This document shows positions 50,217-60,381 of a stretch of 64,000 bases of DNA, in pieces. Where the stretch lies: contig NC_021291.1 of assembly GCF_000319575.2 (NCBI RefSeq), forward strand, positions 1,426,001 through 1,490,000, in the 5' to 3' direction. The position numbers and the translations under genes are program-made. The DNA comes from Spiribacter salinus M19-40 (lineage in GTDB: Bacteria; Pseudomonadota; Gammaproteobacteria; Nitrococcales; Nitrococcaceae). Below the pieces are notes generated by a model, which saw nothing but the letters and a program-made list of their open reading frames with translations, ran no database searches and was not told where the DNA came from. Position 1 is the stretch's first letter. Each line of letters starts with the position of its first letter.

Positions 50217-53200
50217 TATCCTGCCCTCGATTGCTGAGGCCCCGCGGACTCAGCAGCTCAAGCTGCGGGTCATCCCAGGGCCCGGCGATGCGATACTGAA
50301 TCTCGGTTAACTGATCCACCTCGGGTTCGATCATCCCACGCGTAAGAAACAGCGCAACGGCGGCCGCGGGACCACCGGCCAGTCCGCCAAGGAAACTCAG
50401 GGCCGAGGTGACCTGCGGACGAACCGTCACGGTCTGATCATAGCGCTGCTTAACCACATCCGTGGTGCCTGCCAGCGACAGATTCAGGGAGGGCCCGACC
50501 ACACTCAGATCATCCGTTTGCAGGCGGCCCGCCCGCGCTTGCCAGCTGCCCTGCAAACGATCAAATCGCAAGCCCTCACCCACCACGTCCGAGAAATCGA
50601 GCCCGAGCCGCCGCGGGAGCACCGATAAACTGAAAAGCCCCAACGCGCGTCCCGCGCCGGGCTCAACGGCAGGCAAGGATCCGTTGCGCAGATCCACCGC
50701 CAGGTCGCCAGCCAGCGTCGGCAGAACCGGCGAGAGGAGCGGCCCCAGCCAGGTCAACTCCCCGCGGATATCCCCCTGTCCGTTGCGCATGACCGCCGGC
50801 AGGCCCAGCCCGGTAAAAAACCGACCGGCATCATCGGCCAGTACACTAAATTCAAGACGGGCCTCACCGACATTGGCATCGTTTCGCGCAACCACCGCGT
50901 CCAGATCAACGACCGCGCCCTCGAGGGTAAGCTCAGCCCGATCGCCCCCCGCATCCGTGACACCCCGAGAGAACGCGAGCGCCCCCAGCGACTCCCCACC
51001 TGCGCTCAAGGCGTCCACATCCACCTCAAACGGCATCGGCTGGCGATCCCGGTCGGCAGGCTCCCGGGGCATGGGAGTCACCAGCGGTCGTTGCGCCCCG
51101 GGGTCAGACGCACGCAGCGCCAGCGTGAGCGTCTCAAGGTCCACATCCAGGCCTTTCTCAGCGTCTGTCCGCCACTCGACAACGCCCTGACCCCCACCCT
51201 CGAGCGCCAGCGACCACCCGGCACCGCGGGGTGCACCGGTCACGGTAAACGGCTCGACCCGCCAGCGGCTGATCTCAAGCCCCTCCACCTCAAGCGCCAA
51301 CTGGCGTACCGGTGGCAAGCCCAACGTCAGGCTATCCCCTGACCCCGCGCTGTCCGTGGCAAGGGCACGGAGATCCGCCAGGGTGATCACGGGCAAGGCG
51401 CCAGTGATGGCCGTCCCCGAGGCCTCGGGTAAGACGGGTTCACTCGGGCCAACCGCCAGGCCCCAGCGCTGCTCGCCATTCGGGTCATGCGCGCCCCGCG
51501 CACGCAGGCGCTCTCCGTAACTCACCGCAAAGCGATGTTCGGCATCACCGCTGCGGCGCCATTCAAAGCGCCCTGCAACCGCCTCATCCAGCGACTTGCC
51601 GAGCCCAAAGGGCAAAGCCGTCTCGATACCCACTAGATCCGAGCGCACAAGCAGTCGGGTCTCAGGCTCGCGCTCGGCGCGGAGCGCCGGAAACCCTGGC
51701 TGCTCCCACCGCAGTCGCCAGCGCGCATCCCCCTTGACGCGCTCTGCCACGCCACTCAGGCCCGGCCAGTCCGCCAGCGCCAACTCGGTCCTGGCATCCA
51801 CCCGAATGCGGGCCGCCTCCCCTTCGCCGTCCGTCCGGGCCTGAGAGATGACATCCTGACCCTGGTAGCGCCCCCGCAGCCCATCCCAGCGCACGCCATC
51901 GTCATCAAAGGCAATGTCACCCGCCAAATCCGTGACGCGAAGGGCTGGCGTATCGACCGTAACCGCCACTTCATCAAAGCTCAGCTCACCGTCCATCTCG
52001 GGTGGGCGCTTTTCGAACGGGAAGAAAAACGTCAGATTCAAATCAGCGTCACCCGACCAGGCAGGCTCACCCGGTAAGGCGCCGTCACCCAGCAGCGGGC
52101 TTGCCACCACGATATCCGCCATCCGCGCAACAGGCCCATTGAGCGCACCCTCGATGCGCAGGCGCGGCTTCCAGAGATCCGGCAGACGGGCCTCGGCTTG
52201 CACCAGGCTTATCCCGTTCAGCTCGCCGCGATCGGCCTCGATGGACAGCCCCCGATTGCGAAAACGCAGTGTCCCCTCCAGCCCACTGAACGCCGGCCAA
52301 TCCGGGTTGAACGCAAAATCCACGTCCGCCAGCTGCGCCTGGAGATCGAACAGGCCCTCGTCATCGTCAAAGGGGAACGCCGTGAGCGGGCCCGCAAGCC
52401 GCAATGACGCGCCGGTCAGCTCGCCCCCCTGCACCGCCTGGTCAAGCCAGGCCGTCAGCTTTTCATGCATCGGGCCCACTGGCAGATGATTCATGACCGT
52501 CGACGTCGGCAACGATCCAACGTGGCCTTCGATATCGACCACCGTGCCGTCATCCGAATCCTGTTGTGCCGTGCCGCTTATCTGAAGCGCGGCGCCTGCC
52601 CACTCGCCGCGCCAGTCATCCGCGTGTAACCGCCAACCCGCCGGGCCGTCTTGCCAGGCGTTGAGCATGCCGGTCAGCGACTCGATCGCCACGGGATTGC
52701 GTAGCCGCGCATCGGTCACCCTGACCCCTGCATCGGCCAGCATAGCCTGGGCCTGCCATTGCGCACGGTTGTGCCAGACCAGATCCAGGCGGGGAATCGA
52801 TCCTGACGCCATGGCGGGCACACCTGAGCGCGCAGCCCATCCGCTCATCAGCGGCGCAAGCGAGACATTGCGGGCTGTTAACCGAAGCGGGGCACCCGCC
52901 GCGTGAGCCCGCCCCACACCGACGACGCCGACGTCCTGGGCCTGTCCATGCTGATCAAGCAGGCGCTGAGGCCGAAGTGCGGCCTCCCAGCCCGCCGGCG
53001 TCCGGGCCCAGTGCCCGGTGGCCTCAAGGGTTTCAAGCCCGCCGTCCAGCAACCCCAGGCGTCGGCCATTGACCTCGGCAACGGCTTGCGTCGGGCCTTC
53101 GTTATCGAGCGCCAGCCAAATGCGGCCCGCCAGGCGCGCATCCGGTGCCGGACGCAGCGCGGCCACCTCAAGGCCGGCCAATGTCAGCCATTGGGCCGCC

Positions 53201-53931
53201 TCAATGTCAGAGAAATCGATGACCGCACGCGCCGACGGCGACTCACCAACGGCCAGCTCTAGCCGGCCCCGCAGGCGCTGATCACCCGCTCGCGCATCGA
53301 GGGCAAAGCGCCAATCCCCCTCATCCATCTGATGCCATCGCAGCGCCACCGGCTCCAACTCGAGTTCAGACTCGCGCGCCACGTCTCTCAGTACCAGCCG
53401 GCTATCGCGAATGAGCAGCCGATCCACGGGCAATGCCTGGAGCTGATCCAGCAGTCGGTCCACCGGCGCGGCAACAGGCAGGGGCAGCAACCCCGAGACT
53501 TGCCACTGCGCCGCTGCCTCACGGCGCAGGGTCATATCCAGTCCAGCTGCCTCCAGGCCATGCAGGCGCAGCGCTCGGTCGCGCAGGGCATCCCACGGCG
53601 CAATCGCCAGGGTCAGTTCATCGAGCGCCAGGGGATCCTCCGCCTCATCCGCCGTGCCGAGCACCTCCACATCGCGAAGCACAAGACCCGGGCGCAGCCC
53701 TTGCAAGCGGGCATCCAGTCCGCCAATACGCAATTCCACGCCAAGCTGCTCACCCACCACTCGCTCGACCACACCGGTCATCGCCGGCGCAGCCGCGAAC
53801 AGCACGCGAATGCCGGTCAGCAATAACGCCGCCGTGACCAGCACCCCAACCAGGCCGTAGACGACGGCCGCCTTCAGCCGCTCGCCACGCTGCGGCCAGA
53901 TCCAGCGATGCAGGGATTGCAGAACGCCCAT
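50209..53931 (-). CDS. yhdP: AsmA-like phospholipid transport protein YhdP
   Basis: 1240 residues. One N-terminal transmembrane helix (AAVVYGLVGVLVTAALLLTGI) anchors a very long periplasmic beta-groove of the DUF3971/AsmA_2 family that bridges the membranes; with TamB and YdbH it carries phospholipids to the outer membrane in E. coli. The C-terminal region (LRFDRLQGSWQARAGRLQTDDLSV, then TSALSFLGGLAGGPAAAVALFL) is typical. It lies two bases after rng, as in rng-yhdP clusters elsewhere. The combination with a reduced mla operon in the same window is interesting. Confidence 0.94.
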   Translation of the reverse strand: MGVLQSLHRWIWPQRGERLKAAVVYGLVGVLVTAALLLTGIRVLFAAAPAMTGVVERVVGEQLGVELRIGGLDARLQGLRPGLVLRDVEVLGTADEAEDPLALDELTLAIAPWDALRDRALRLHGLEAAGLDMTLRREAAAQWQVSGLLPLPVAAPVDRLLDQLQALPVDRLLIRDSRLVLRDVARESELELEPVALRWHQMDEGDWRFALDARAGDQRLRGRLELAVGESPSARAVIDFSDIEAAQWLTLAGLEVAALRPAPDARLAGRIWLALDNEGPTQAVAEVNGRRLGLLDGGLETLEATGHWARTPAGWEAALRPQRLLDQHGQAQDVGVVGVGRAHAAGAPLRLTARNVSLAPLMSGWAARSGVPAMASGSIPRLDLVWHNRAQWQAQAMLADAGVRVTDARLRNPVAIESLTGMLNAWQDGPAGWRLHADDWRGEWAGAALQISGTAQQDSDDGTVVDIEGHVGSLPTSTVMNHLPVGPMHEKLTAWLDQAVQGGELTGASLRLAGPLTAFPFDDDEGLFDLQAQLADVDFAFNPDWPAFSGLEGTLRFRNRGLSIEADRGELNGISLVQAEARLPDLWKPRLRIEGALNGPVARMADIVVASPLLGDGALPGEPAWSGDADLNLTFFFPFEKRPPEMDGELSFDEVAVTVDTPALRVTDLAGDIAFDDDGVRWDGLRGRYQGQDVISQARTDGEGEAARIRVDARTELALADWPGLSGVAERVKGDARWRLRWEQPGFPALRAEREPETRLLVRSDLVGIETALPFGLGKSLDEAVAGRFEWRRSGDAEHRFAVSYGERLRARGAHDPNGEQRWGLAVGPSEPVLPEASGTAITGALPVITLADLRALATDSAGSGDSLTLGLPPVRQLALEVEGLEISRWRVEPFTVTGAPRGAGWSLALEGGGQGVVEWRTDAEKGLDVDLETLTLALRASDPGAQRPLVTPMPREPADRDRQPMPFEVDVDALSAGGESLGALAFSRGVTDAGGDRAELTLEGAVVDLDAVVARNDANVGEARLEFSVLADDAGRFFTGLGLPAVMRNGQGDIRGELTWLGPLLSPVLPTLAGDLAVDLRNGSLPAVEPGAGRALGLFSLSVLPRRLGLDFSDVVGEGLRFDRLQGSWQARAGRLQTDDLSVVGPSLNLSLAGTTDVVKQRYDQTVTVRPQVTSALSFLGGLAGGPAAAVALFLTRGMIEPEVDQLTEIQYRIAGPWDDPQLELLSPRGLSNRGQDND

Positions 53932-53933
53932 GC

Positions 53934-55400
53934 CTACATCAGCACCACATCAAACTGCTCGGGGCTGTACAGCGGCTCTGCCTGGAATTTGATGGGCCGG
54001 CCGATAAAGGTCTCAAGCTCCGCAAAACTGTCGCTTTCCTCGTCGATGGCCCGATCGACAACCTCCTGCGCGGCCAGCACAAGCAGCCGCGTTACCTCGA
54101 ACTGGCGGGCCGCCCGCAGAATCTCGCGAGCGATCTCATGGACCACGGTCTCGGCGCTTTTCAAAAACCCACGCCCACCACAGGTTGGGCACTCGTCACA
54201 CAGCAGATGCTGCAGCGACTCGCGCGTCCGCTTACGTGTCATCTCCACCAGGCCAAGCGCCGAGACACCGCTGATCTGGGTACTGGCATGATCCCGCTCC
54301 ACCCCCTTTTCAAGCGCTCGCAGGACCTGGCGCTGATGCTCGCTATCCACCATGTCGATAAAATCAACGATGATGATGCCTCCGAGGTTGCGCAGTCGCA
54401 GATGGCGTCCAATGGCCTGGGCGGCCTCCAGGTTGGTCTTGAAGATCGTCTCCTCAAGCGTGCGGTGGCCGACATAACCGCCGGTATTGACGTCGATGGT
54501 GGTCATCGCCTCGGTTTGGTCAATGATCAGATAACCACCGGATTTCAGCGTGACCCGGCGCTGGAGTGCCCGCTGGATCTCATCCTCAACGCCGTAGAGA
54601 TCGAAGATCGGCCGCTCGCCCGGATAGTGCTCCAGGCGCGAGCGGGCATCAGGCAGAAACGCCTCGCTGAAATCCAGTATCCGGGCGTACCCCTCGCGGG
54701 AGTCGATCCGTACCCGCTCGACCTCTTCTCCGGCCAGGTCGCGCACCACCCGCAGCATCAGCGGCAGATCCTCGTGTAATAGCGTGGCGGGCTGCGCGGC
54801 CTCACCACGGTGCTGGATGGCCGCCCACAATCGCTGCAGGAATTGCCAATCCCGGGCCAAGGCTTCGTCGTCTGCGCCCTCAGCCGCTGTGCGCAGGATG
54901 CAGCCGTCCGGGCAGTCCGGTCCCAGCATGGCTTCCGTTACCGCGCGCAGGCGGGCGCGCTCGTCTGGGTCCTCGATGCGCGCCGACACACCGATGCCCG
55001 GATTATTGGCACTTAGCACCAGATAGCGTGACGGGATCGTGATCTGTGTGGTCAGCCGTGCGCCCTTGCTCCCCATCGGGTCTTTTAAGACCTGCACCAG
55101 CACGCGCTGCTGCTCGCTAATCAGCTGCTGGATCGGGGCCTCGCTGGCCGACGTGTTGCCCGTGGCCGCCCCAGCCGCATGAATGTCCGAGGCATGCAAA
55201 AACGCCGTGCGACTCAGCCCGGCGTTAACAAAGGCCGCCTGCATGCCGGGCAGCACCCGCGAGACCTCACCCAGATAGATGTTGCCCACCAAGCCGCGCC
55301 GGCGGGCACGCTCGATGTGAATCTCCTGCAGACTGCCGTTATCAAGCACCGCAACCCGCGTCTCGCGCGGGGTCATGTTGACCAGAAGCTCCTGACTCAC
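53934..55400 (-). CDS. rng: Ribonuclease G
   Basis: Endoribonuclease maturing the 5' end of 16S rRNA and some mRNAs. 488 residues: S1-like domain (about 37-125, GLVGNIYLGEVSRVLPGMQAAFVNAG), catalytic Asp in MTTIDVNTGGYVG and IIIVDFIDM, and the zinc-link CPTCGGRGF. Length excludes RNase E, which has a long C-terminal tail. GTG start overlapping maf (GTGA). Confidence 0.97.
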   Translation of the reverse strand: MSQELLVNMTPRETRVAVLDNGSLQEIHIERARRRGLVGNIYLGEVSRVLPGMQAAFVNAGLSRTAFLHASDIHAAGAATGNTSASEAPIQQLISEQQRVLVQVLKDPMGSKGARLTTQITIPSRYLVLSANNPGIGVSARIEDPDERARLRAVTEAMLGPDCPDGCILRTAAEGADDEALARDWQFLQRLWAAIQHRGEAAQPATLLHEDLPLMLRVVRDLAGEEVERVRIDSREGYARILDFSEAFLPDARSRLEHYPGERPIFDLYGVEDEIQRALQRRVTLKSGGYLIIDQTEAMTTIDVNTGGYVGHRTLEETIFKTNLEAAQAIGRHLRLRNLGGIIIVDFIDMVDSEHQRQVLRALEKGVERDHASTQISGVSALGLVEMTRKRTRESLQHLLCDECPTCGGRGFLKSAETVVHEIAREILRAARQFEVTRLLVLAAQEVVDRAIDEESDSFAELETFIGRPIKFQAEPLYSPEQFDVVLM

Positions 55401-56011
55401 GACTCCGCCGGCCAGTGCCCCTGGTACGCAATCCCGAAATCGCTGAGCAGATCATGGGTCTCGAACATGGGCAGGCCCATCACGCCGGTGTAACTGCCCT
55501 CCAGTTGCTCGACGAATACCCCGCCCCGGCCCTGAATGGCATAGGCGCCCGCCTTGCCAGCCGGTTCGCCACTGGCCCAGTAGCGCTCGATCTCCGCGGC
55601 GTCCAGATCGCGCAGGGTCACGGTACTCAGCGAGAGCCGGGTCGACTCCCGCTCCCCGTCCACCAGCGCCACGCCGGTGAGCACACGATGGCTGCGACCG
55701 CTCAGTTGCTCCAGCATGGCGGTTGCCTCCGCCCGATCCCGGGGTTTGCCCAGGATGGTGTCATCAACGACCACGGCCGTGTCGGCACCGAGGACCGGTG
55801 TGGTGGCGCCCGCCGGCCGTGCGGCAAGCCCCGAGCGCGCCTTCTCGAGCGCCAGGCGAACCACAAAGACCTCGGGCGTTTCATCGGCATGCACAATCTC
55901 CTCCGCCTGCTGGGTGAGTACCTCAAAGCGCACGCCCATGCGCTCGAGTATCTCGCGCCGACGCGGTGAGGCGGAGGCGAGGAACAGGTCAATAGCAGTG
56001 GGGTCGGTCAT
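55397..56011 (-). CDS. maf: Maf-family dTTP/UTP pyrophosphatase
   Basis: House-cleaning nucleotide pyrophosphatase. 204 residues with LASASPRRREILERMGV, LGADTAVVVDDTILGKP, SGRSHRVLTGVALV and the AYAIQGRGGVFVEQLEGSYTGVMGLP stretch characteristic of the YhdE-type dTTP/UTP subfamily. The ATG at 56011 overlaps rlmH (ATGA). Usually beside mreBCD and rng; here it keeps rng but is separated from mre. Confidence 0.94.
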   Translation of the reverse strand: MTDPTAIDLFLASASPRRREILERMGVRFEVLTQQAEEIVHADETPEVFVVRLALEKARSGLAARPAGATTPVLGADTAVVVDDTILGKPRDRAEATAMLEQLSGRSHRVLTGVALVDGERESTRLSLSTVTLRDLDAAEIERYWASGEPAGKAGAYAIQGRGGVFVEQLEGSYTGVMGLPMFETHDLLSDFGIAYQGHWPAES

Positions 56012-56505
56012 AACGGCCTCCTGGCACAATCCGGGGATCCACCCCGATGGTAGGGATGCCCCGCAAGCAGGGTCCAGGCGCGGTAGAGCTGCTCGGCCAC
56101 CACCACCCGCACCAGCATGTGCGGCAAGGTAAGTGCCGAGAGCGACCAGCGCCGCTCCGCTGCCTGCAAACAGCGCGGATCCAGCCCGTCGGCACCCCCG
56201 ATCACGAACGCCAGATCGTCACCCTGCTGCATCGCATCGCCCAGATAGTCTGCCAGATCCCGTGTGGTCCAGGCTTTTCCGGTCTCCTCGAGGGCAATCA
56301 GCCGGGCATCCCCGACGGCAGAGAGCAGATGATCCGCCTCCTGGGCACGGGCCCGGACAACGTCGCCGCTGCGACGGGCGTCGCCGGCGTTCACCTCACG
56401 CAGCCCCAGGGGTAAGTGGCGCGGCATACGCGCGGCAAATGTCTCGAACCCCTCGGTTATCCAAGCGGGTGGCCGGCGGCCCACCGCCACGATTTCAAGC
56501 CGCAT
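56008..56505 (-). CDS. rlmH: 23S rRNA pseudouridine-1915 N3-methyltransferase
   Basis: SPOUT methyltransferase acting on helix 69 of 23S rRNA in the 70S ribosome. 165 residues: MRLEIVAVG start, FVIGGADGLDP SAM knot, LTLPHMLVRVVVAEQLYRAW, and HPYHR. The family usually ends right after HPYHR; here nine further residues (GGSPDCARRPL region) follow. Shares one base with rsfS upstream. Confidence 0.96.
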   Translation of the reverse strand: MRLEIVAVGRRPPAWITEGFETFAARMPRHLPLGLREVNAGDARRSGDVVRARAQEADHLLSAVGDARLIALEETGKAWTTRDLADYLGDAMQQGDDLAFVIGGADGLDPRCLQAAERRWSLSALTLPHMLVRVVVAEQLYRAWTLLAGHPYHRGGSPDCARRPL

Positions 56506-56861
56506 CAGGGCGAGGCCTCAGCCTCATCAACGCCCCAGATGCGCTCCAGCCGGTAGAACTCACGCACATCTTCAAGCATGACATGCACCACGACATCGCC
56601 CAGATCGACGAGCACCCACTCGCTGCCCTCGAGGCCTTCGATGCCGAGGGGGCGCACGCCCACCTCACCGGCCTGCTCGATCACCGCGTCGGCAATGGAG
56701 CGGACGTGACGGCGCGAGTTGCCACTGGCAAAGGCCATGTAATCCGTGATGGCCGTGCGGCCGTGCACGTCGATGACTCGGGCGTCCACGGCCTTCATGT
56801 CATCCAGGGCCGTGACCACCTGGTCACGAAGGGTCTGGGGCGAGGCGAGGGTTTCAGTCAT
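56505..56861 (-). CDS. rsfS: Ribosomal silencing factor RsfS
   Basis: Binds L14 and blocks subunit joining during starvation. 118 residues from the ATG at 56861; DVHGRTAITDYMAFASGNSRRHVRSIADAV and GSEWVLVDLGDVVVHVMLEDVREFYRLERIWG are diagnostic. The alternative longer frame starts in the gap before nadD. Adjacent to nadD and rlmH as in E. coli, without cobC. Confidence 0.96.
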   Translation of the reverse strand: MTETLASPQTLRDQVVTALDDMKAVDARVIDVHGRTAITDYMAFASGNSRRHVRSIADAVIEQAGEVGVRPLGIEGLEGSEWVLVDLGDVVVHVMLEDVREFYRLERIWGVDEAEASP

Positions 56862-56893
56862 GGCGCGCTTGCAACCTCCAGGGCACGTTGCCC

Positions 56894-57559
56894 TTATTGC
56901 TGGGGGTAACCATAAAGACCGGCATCGGCCATTGCCTCCCACACCGGGTCAGGCATCAGACCGCGGGCCGAACGGCCCTGCGCCATCAGGCGACGCACGC
57001 CCGTGGCCGAAATTTCCAGACGCGAGACCGGGTGGAATAACACCCGGCCAGCCGGTGTGGATCGCAGCGCCTGCGCCGATTGGACCTGACGGGGCGCGAG
57101 CCACTCGGCGAGTTCGGGGGATAGCGGCTCGCCGCTGTCACCACCACGGGTGGTCACGACGAGGTGGGCCTGCTCGGCCAGGGTCTGCCAGCGGTGCCAG
57201 TGCGGGAGGCTGCGAAAGGCATCGCTGCCCATCGCAAAACACAATGGCCGCTCAGGCCCGAGCTCACGGCGCAGTCCCTGCAGCGTATCGCTGGTGTACG
57301 ACGGCCCGGCGCGCTGGAGCTCACGCTCATCCACGACCAGGCCCGGGATATTGGCGACCGCCAGGTGCAGCAGGTGCGTGCGTGTCTGCGCATCCAGCCG
57401 CGGCTGCGGGCGATGGGGCGGGACACGACCCGGGACCAGTCGCAACTCAGACAGCCCCAGGCCTTCCAGCAATTCGATCGCCGGCCGAATGTGCCCATAG
57501 TGCACCGGGTCGAATGTCCCGCCCAGCAGCGCTACCGGTGCGCCGGCTGTTGTGCTCAT
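56894..57559 (-). CDS. nadD: Nicotinate-nucleotide adenylyltransferase
   Basis: Forms deamido-NAD from nicotinate mononucleotide and ATP. 221 residues with [17 protein letters not shown] (HxGH nucleotidyl-transfer motif), [15 protein letters not shown] and the C-terminal [14 protein letters not shown] (ISxTxxR). ATGA overlap with proA. Secure. Confidence 0.97.
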   Translation of the reverse strand: MSTTAGAPVALLGGTFDPVHYGHIRPAIELLEGLGLSELRLVPGRVPPHRPQPRLDAQTRTHLLHLAVANIPGLVVDERELQRAGPSYTSDTLQGLRRELGPERPLCFAMGSDAFRSLPHWHRWQTLAEQAHLVVTTRGGDSGEPLSPELAEWLAPRQVQSAQALRSTPAGRVLFHPVSRLEISATGVRRLMAQGRSARGLMPDPVWEAMADAGLYGYPQQ

Positions 57560-58839
57560 TCGCGCACGTGCCCTTCACCCATGACAATCCATTTCTGCGT
57601 TGTCAGCCCCTCGAGGCCCACGGGGCCCCGGGCATGCAGTCGATCGGTGCTGATCCCGATCTCGGCACCCAGTCCGTATTCAAAACCATCGGCAAAGCGC
57701 GTGGAGGCGTTGACCATCACCGAACTCGAGTCCACCTCGCGGAGGAAGCGCTCCGCACGCGGGTGGTGGTTGGTCACAATGGCCTCGGTGTGACCGGAAC
57801 TGTGCCTTTCAATATGCGCCATGGCCTCATCCAGGCCATTGACCACGCGAATGGAGAGAATCGGTGCGAGATACTCGGTATCCCAGTCTTCAGCGCTGGC
57901 CGCCTCGATATCCGGCAGCACCGCACAGGTGCGCTCGCACCCGCGCAGTGTCACGCCAGCCGCTTTAAAGCGGGCCTCCAGCCGGGGCAGTAGCGCCTCA
58001 GCAACCGCCGCATCCACCAGCAGGGTTTCCAGCGTGTTGCAGGTGCCGTAACGCTGGGTCTTGGCGTTCATGACCACCCGTTCGGCCATGTCCAGATCGG
58101 CTGCCGCGTCCACATAGCAATGGCAGATGCCATCCAGGTGCTTGATCATGGGCACCGTCGCCTCGCGCATGATCCGCTCGATCAGGCTCTTGCCACCGCG
58201 AGGCACCAGCACATCCACCCAGTCATCGAGGGTAATCAACGCGCCCACCGCCGCGCGGTCGGTGGTATCCACCACAGCGACAGCAGCCGCTGGCAAACCC
58301 ACCTCGACCAGACCCGCGGTGACGCACTCGGCAATGGCCTGGTTGGAGCGCAAGGCTTCCGAGCCCCCACGCAGCACACAGGCGTTACCGGATTTAAGGC
58401 ACAGCCCGGCGGCATCCGCCGTCACGTTGGGCCGCGACTCGTAGATAATCCCCACCACACCCAGGGGCACGCGCATGCGGCCCACACGGATACCGGATGG
58501 CATCGGGTTAAGCTCGGCGATCGAGCCGACTGGGTCCGGCAGCTCCGCGATCTGCTCGAGTCCACTCGCCATCGCCTCAATTCGCGCATCGGTAAGCGCT
58601 AGTCGATCCAGCAGCGCTTCGTCCAGTCCGGCCTCGCGACCGGCATCCAGATCAGCGGCGTTCGCTGTTTGCAAAGACGCGGCGCTGGCCCGCAGGCGGG
58701 CGGCGATGGCGCGCAATGCCCCGTTGCGGGCGCCGCTGGTGCTCGCCGCGAGCACTCGGCCCGCGGCGCGGGCGTCACGGGCCAGAGCCGCTACATGGGC
58801 TCGGACATCCTCCGGCGTGGACTTTTCCTCTACTGCCAT
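57556..58839 (-). CDS. proA: Gamma-glutamyl phosphate reductase
   Basis: Second step of proline synthesis, reducing glutamyl-5-phosphate to the semialdehyde. 427 residues: [23 protein letters not shown] region, [11 protein letters not shown], the catalytic Cys in [10 protein letters not shown], and [23 protein letters not shown]. proB is elsewhere. Its insertion between nadD and holA matches proA-nadD neighbourhoods in Pseudomonas. Overlaps holA by ten bases. Confidence 0.97.
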   Translation of the reverse strand: MAVEEKSTPEDVRAHVAALARDARAAGRVLAASTSGARNGALRAIAARLRASAASLQTANAADLDAGREAGLDEALLDRLALTDARIEAMASGLEQIAELPDPVGSIAELNPMPSGIRVGRMRVPLGVVGIIYESRPNVTADAAGLCLKSGNACVLRGGSEALRSNQAIAECVTAGLVEVGLPAAAVAVVDTTDRAAVGALITLDDWVDVLVPRGGKSLIERIMREATVPMIKHLDGICHCYVDAAADLDMAERVVMNAKTQRYGTCNTLETLLVDAAVAEALLPRLEARFKAAGVTLRGCERTCAVLPDIEAASAEDWDTEYLAPILSIRVVNGLDEAMAHIERHSSGHTEAIVTNHHPRAERFLREVDSSSVMVNASTRFADGFEYGLGAEIGISTDRLHARGPVGLEGLTTQKWIVMGEGHVRE

Positions 58840-59876
58840 GTCAGATCCTCGGGCTGCTTGCCATGACCCGCCAGTCGGGCCGCGTCACTGGCTAATTCTA
58901 TCAGTTCATCCCAGGGCCGCCGCCGCTCTGCGCCCTTGAGGACGCGGTCGGCTGCCGCTGCTCGCGACAGCAGCTTGGCCCAGGCCTCTCGAGGGGCCTC
59001 CTGAGCCAACTGCTGCAGCCGCGCCTGGCGGTTTTTCCATACCCGATGGCGTCGCAACACCGCCTGCCGATCGCCACCAGGCCGTTGCGTCGCCTGCAAA
59101 TCCGTCAGCACCCGAAACTCCCGGGCCAGCCCCCAAAGCACCAGCACGGGCTCTTCGCCCTCGGCACGCAAACGCCGAGCAATGCGCCGCGTGCGCGGCA
59201 GATCACCGGCCAGCACGGCTTCCGGCAAGTCAAAGATCGCAAAGCGTGCGCTATCGGACACCGCGTCCCGGGCCTGCGCCCCGCTCATGGCCTTGCCATC
59301 GGCCAACAACGCCAGCTTGTCGATCTCCTGGGCCAGGGCCAGCAGATTCCCCTCATTGCGCTCGGCAATGACCGCAACGGCCTCGCGATCAAGGCTCACC
59401 CCACGCTGGCGGGCGCGCTCGGCGATCCAGCGCGGCAGCGCCTCACGCGGCACCGGCCAGGCATAGCTCATCACCCCAGCGCCTGCCAGGGCAGCTGCCC
59501 AGGCGCTTTTGCGCTGGGCCGGGTCAAGGCGCCCACAAATCACAATCAGCAGGGTGTCCTCGGGCGGCGCACTCGCATAGTCACGCAGCGCGCTCGCGCC
59601 CTCGCGGCCCGGCTTGCCGTTGGGCATGCGCAGCTCGATGATGCGGCGCTCGCTGAACAGGGACAGATTATCGGCCACCTCGCCGAGCCGGCTCCAGCTG
59701 AAGCCCGTCTCCACATGCAGGACCTCACGCTCAGCAAAACCGGCGGCACGGGCTTGCGCCCGCAGCCCATCCAGGGCCTCCTCGATGAGCAGCGGCTCCT
59801 CACCGGCAAGCAGGTAGACCGGATCCAACCCCCGGGCAACGCGCTTGGGCAGCTCTTCAATTCGGGCCTCTGCCAT
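58830..59876 (-). CDS. holA: DNA polymerase III subunit delta
   Basis: Clamp-loader subunit that opens the beta clamp. 348 residues, AAA+-like: [23 protein letters not shown] at the start, [13 protein letters not shown], the clamp-binding and lid regions, then a C-terminal helical collar ([15 protein letters not shown]...). The usual P-loop residues are degenerate, as normal for delta. Seven bases after lptE. Confidence 0.95.
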   Translation of the reverse strand: MAEARIEELPKRVARGLDPVYLLAGEEPLLIEEALDGLRAQARAAGFAEREVLHVETGFSWSRLGEVADNLSLFSERRIIELRMPNGKPGREGASALRDYASAPPEDTLLIVICGRLDPAQRKSAWAAALAGAGVMSYAWPVPREALPRWIAERARQRGVSLDREAVAVIAERNEGNLLALAQEIDKLALLADGKAMSGAQARDAVSDSARFAIFDLPEAVLAGDLPRTRRIARRLRAEGEEPVLVLWGLAREFRVLTDLQATQRPGGDRQAVLRRHRVWKNRQARLQQLAQEAPREAWAKLLSRAAAADRVLKGAERRRPWDELIELASDAARLAGHGKQPEDLTWQ

Positions 59877-59883
59877 GGCCGGC

Positions 59884-60381
59884 CTACAGGCGCCGCCCCA
59901 CGCGCGTCAGCATCAACTGGATGGCCTCTGACCGCAGGTCACGGGTCAGCGCCTCTTGCTCGGCATCGGCTGCCTGCAGACTCTCCAGCGCAAACGCGCG
60001 GCTGACCTCCACAGTCTGGCTTGGCGACGCCTGCGCACTCGGTTCGGCCCGCCCGCCTGGCACGGTGCTGAAGCTCAGCGCGTAGGTCAGCTCGTACTCG
60101 GTCGCGAAACCGTCCGTACCGGTGGCAACCGTACGCCGTTGCGTATCCGCTGCGTCCAACTGCACGACCAGCTGTGCCGCGCCGGCCGATGGGACGACTT
60201 CCGCGCCAAGGCCCCGGAGCGACTGAGCGACCTCCGCCGTGATGCGATTACCGACACGCCCCTCCAGGGCAATGGGGGTACCGTCGAGGCCACCGCCAGC
60301 CGCCCCGCGCAACTGCCAGCCGCACCCCGCCAGCGCAATGGCCATCATCACAACCACCCAGCGGGCAGCATCACGGTTCAA
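59884..60381 (-). CDS. lptE: LPS-assembly lipoprotein LptE
   Basis: Outer-membrane lipoprotein that plugs the LptD barrel. 165 residues with signal peptide and LAGC lipobox (VVVMMAIALAGCGWQLRG; the Gly-Trp-x-Leu-Arg-Gly after the Cys is typical). Starts at a TTG at 60381 overlapping the leuS stop (TTGA), so translation probably depends on coupling to leuS. Order leuS-lptE-holA is universal in gammaproteobacteria. Confidence 0.94.
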   Translation of the reverse strand: MNRDAARWVVVMMAIALAGCGWQLRGAAGGGLDGTPIALEGRVGNRITAEVAQSLRGLGAEVVPSAGAAQLVVQLDAADTQRRTVATGTDGFATEYELTYALSFSTVPGGRAEPSAQASPSQTVEVSRAFALESLQAADAEQEALTRDLRSEAIQLMLTRVGRRL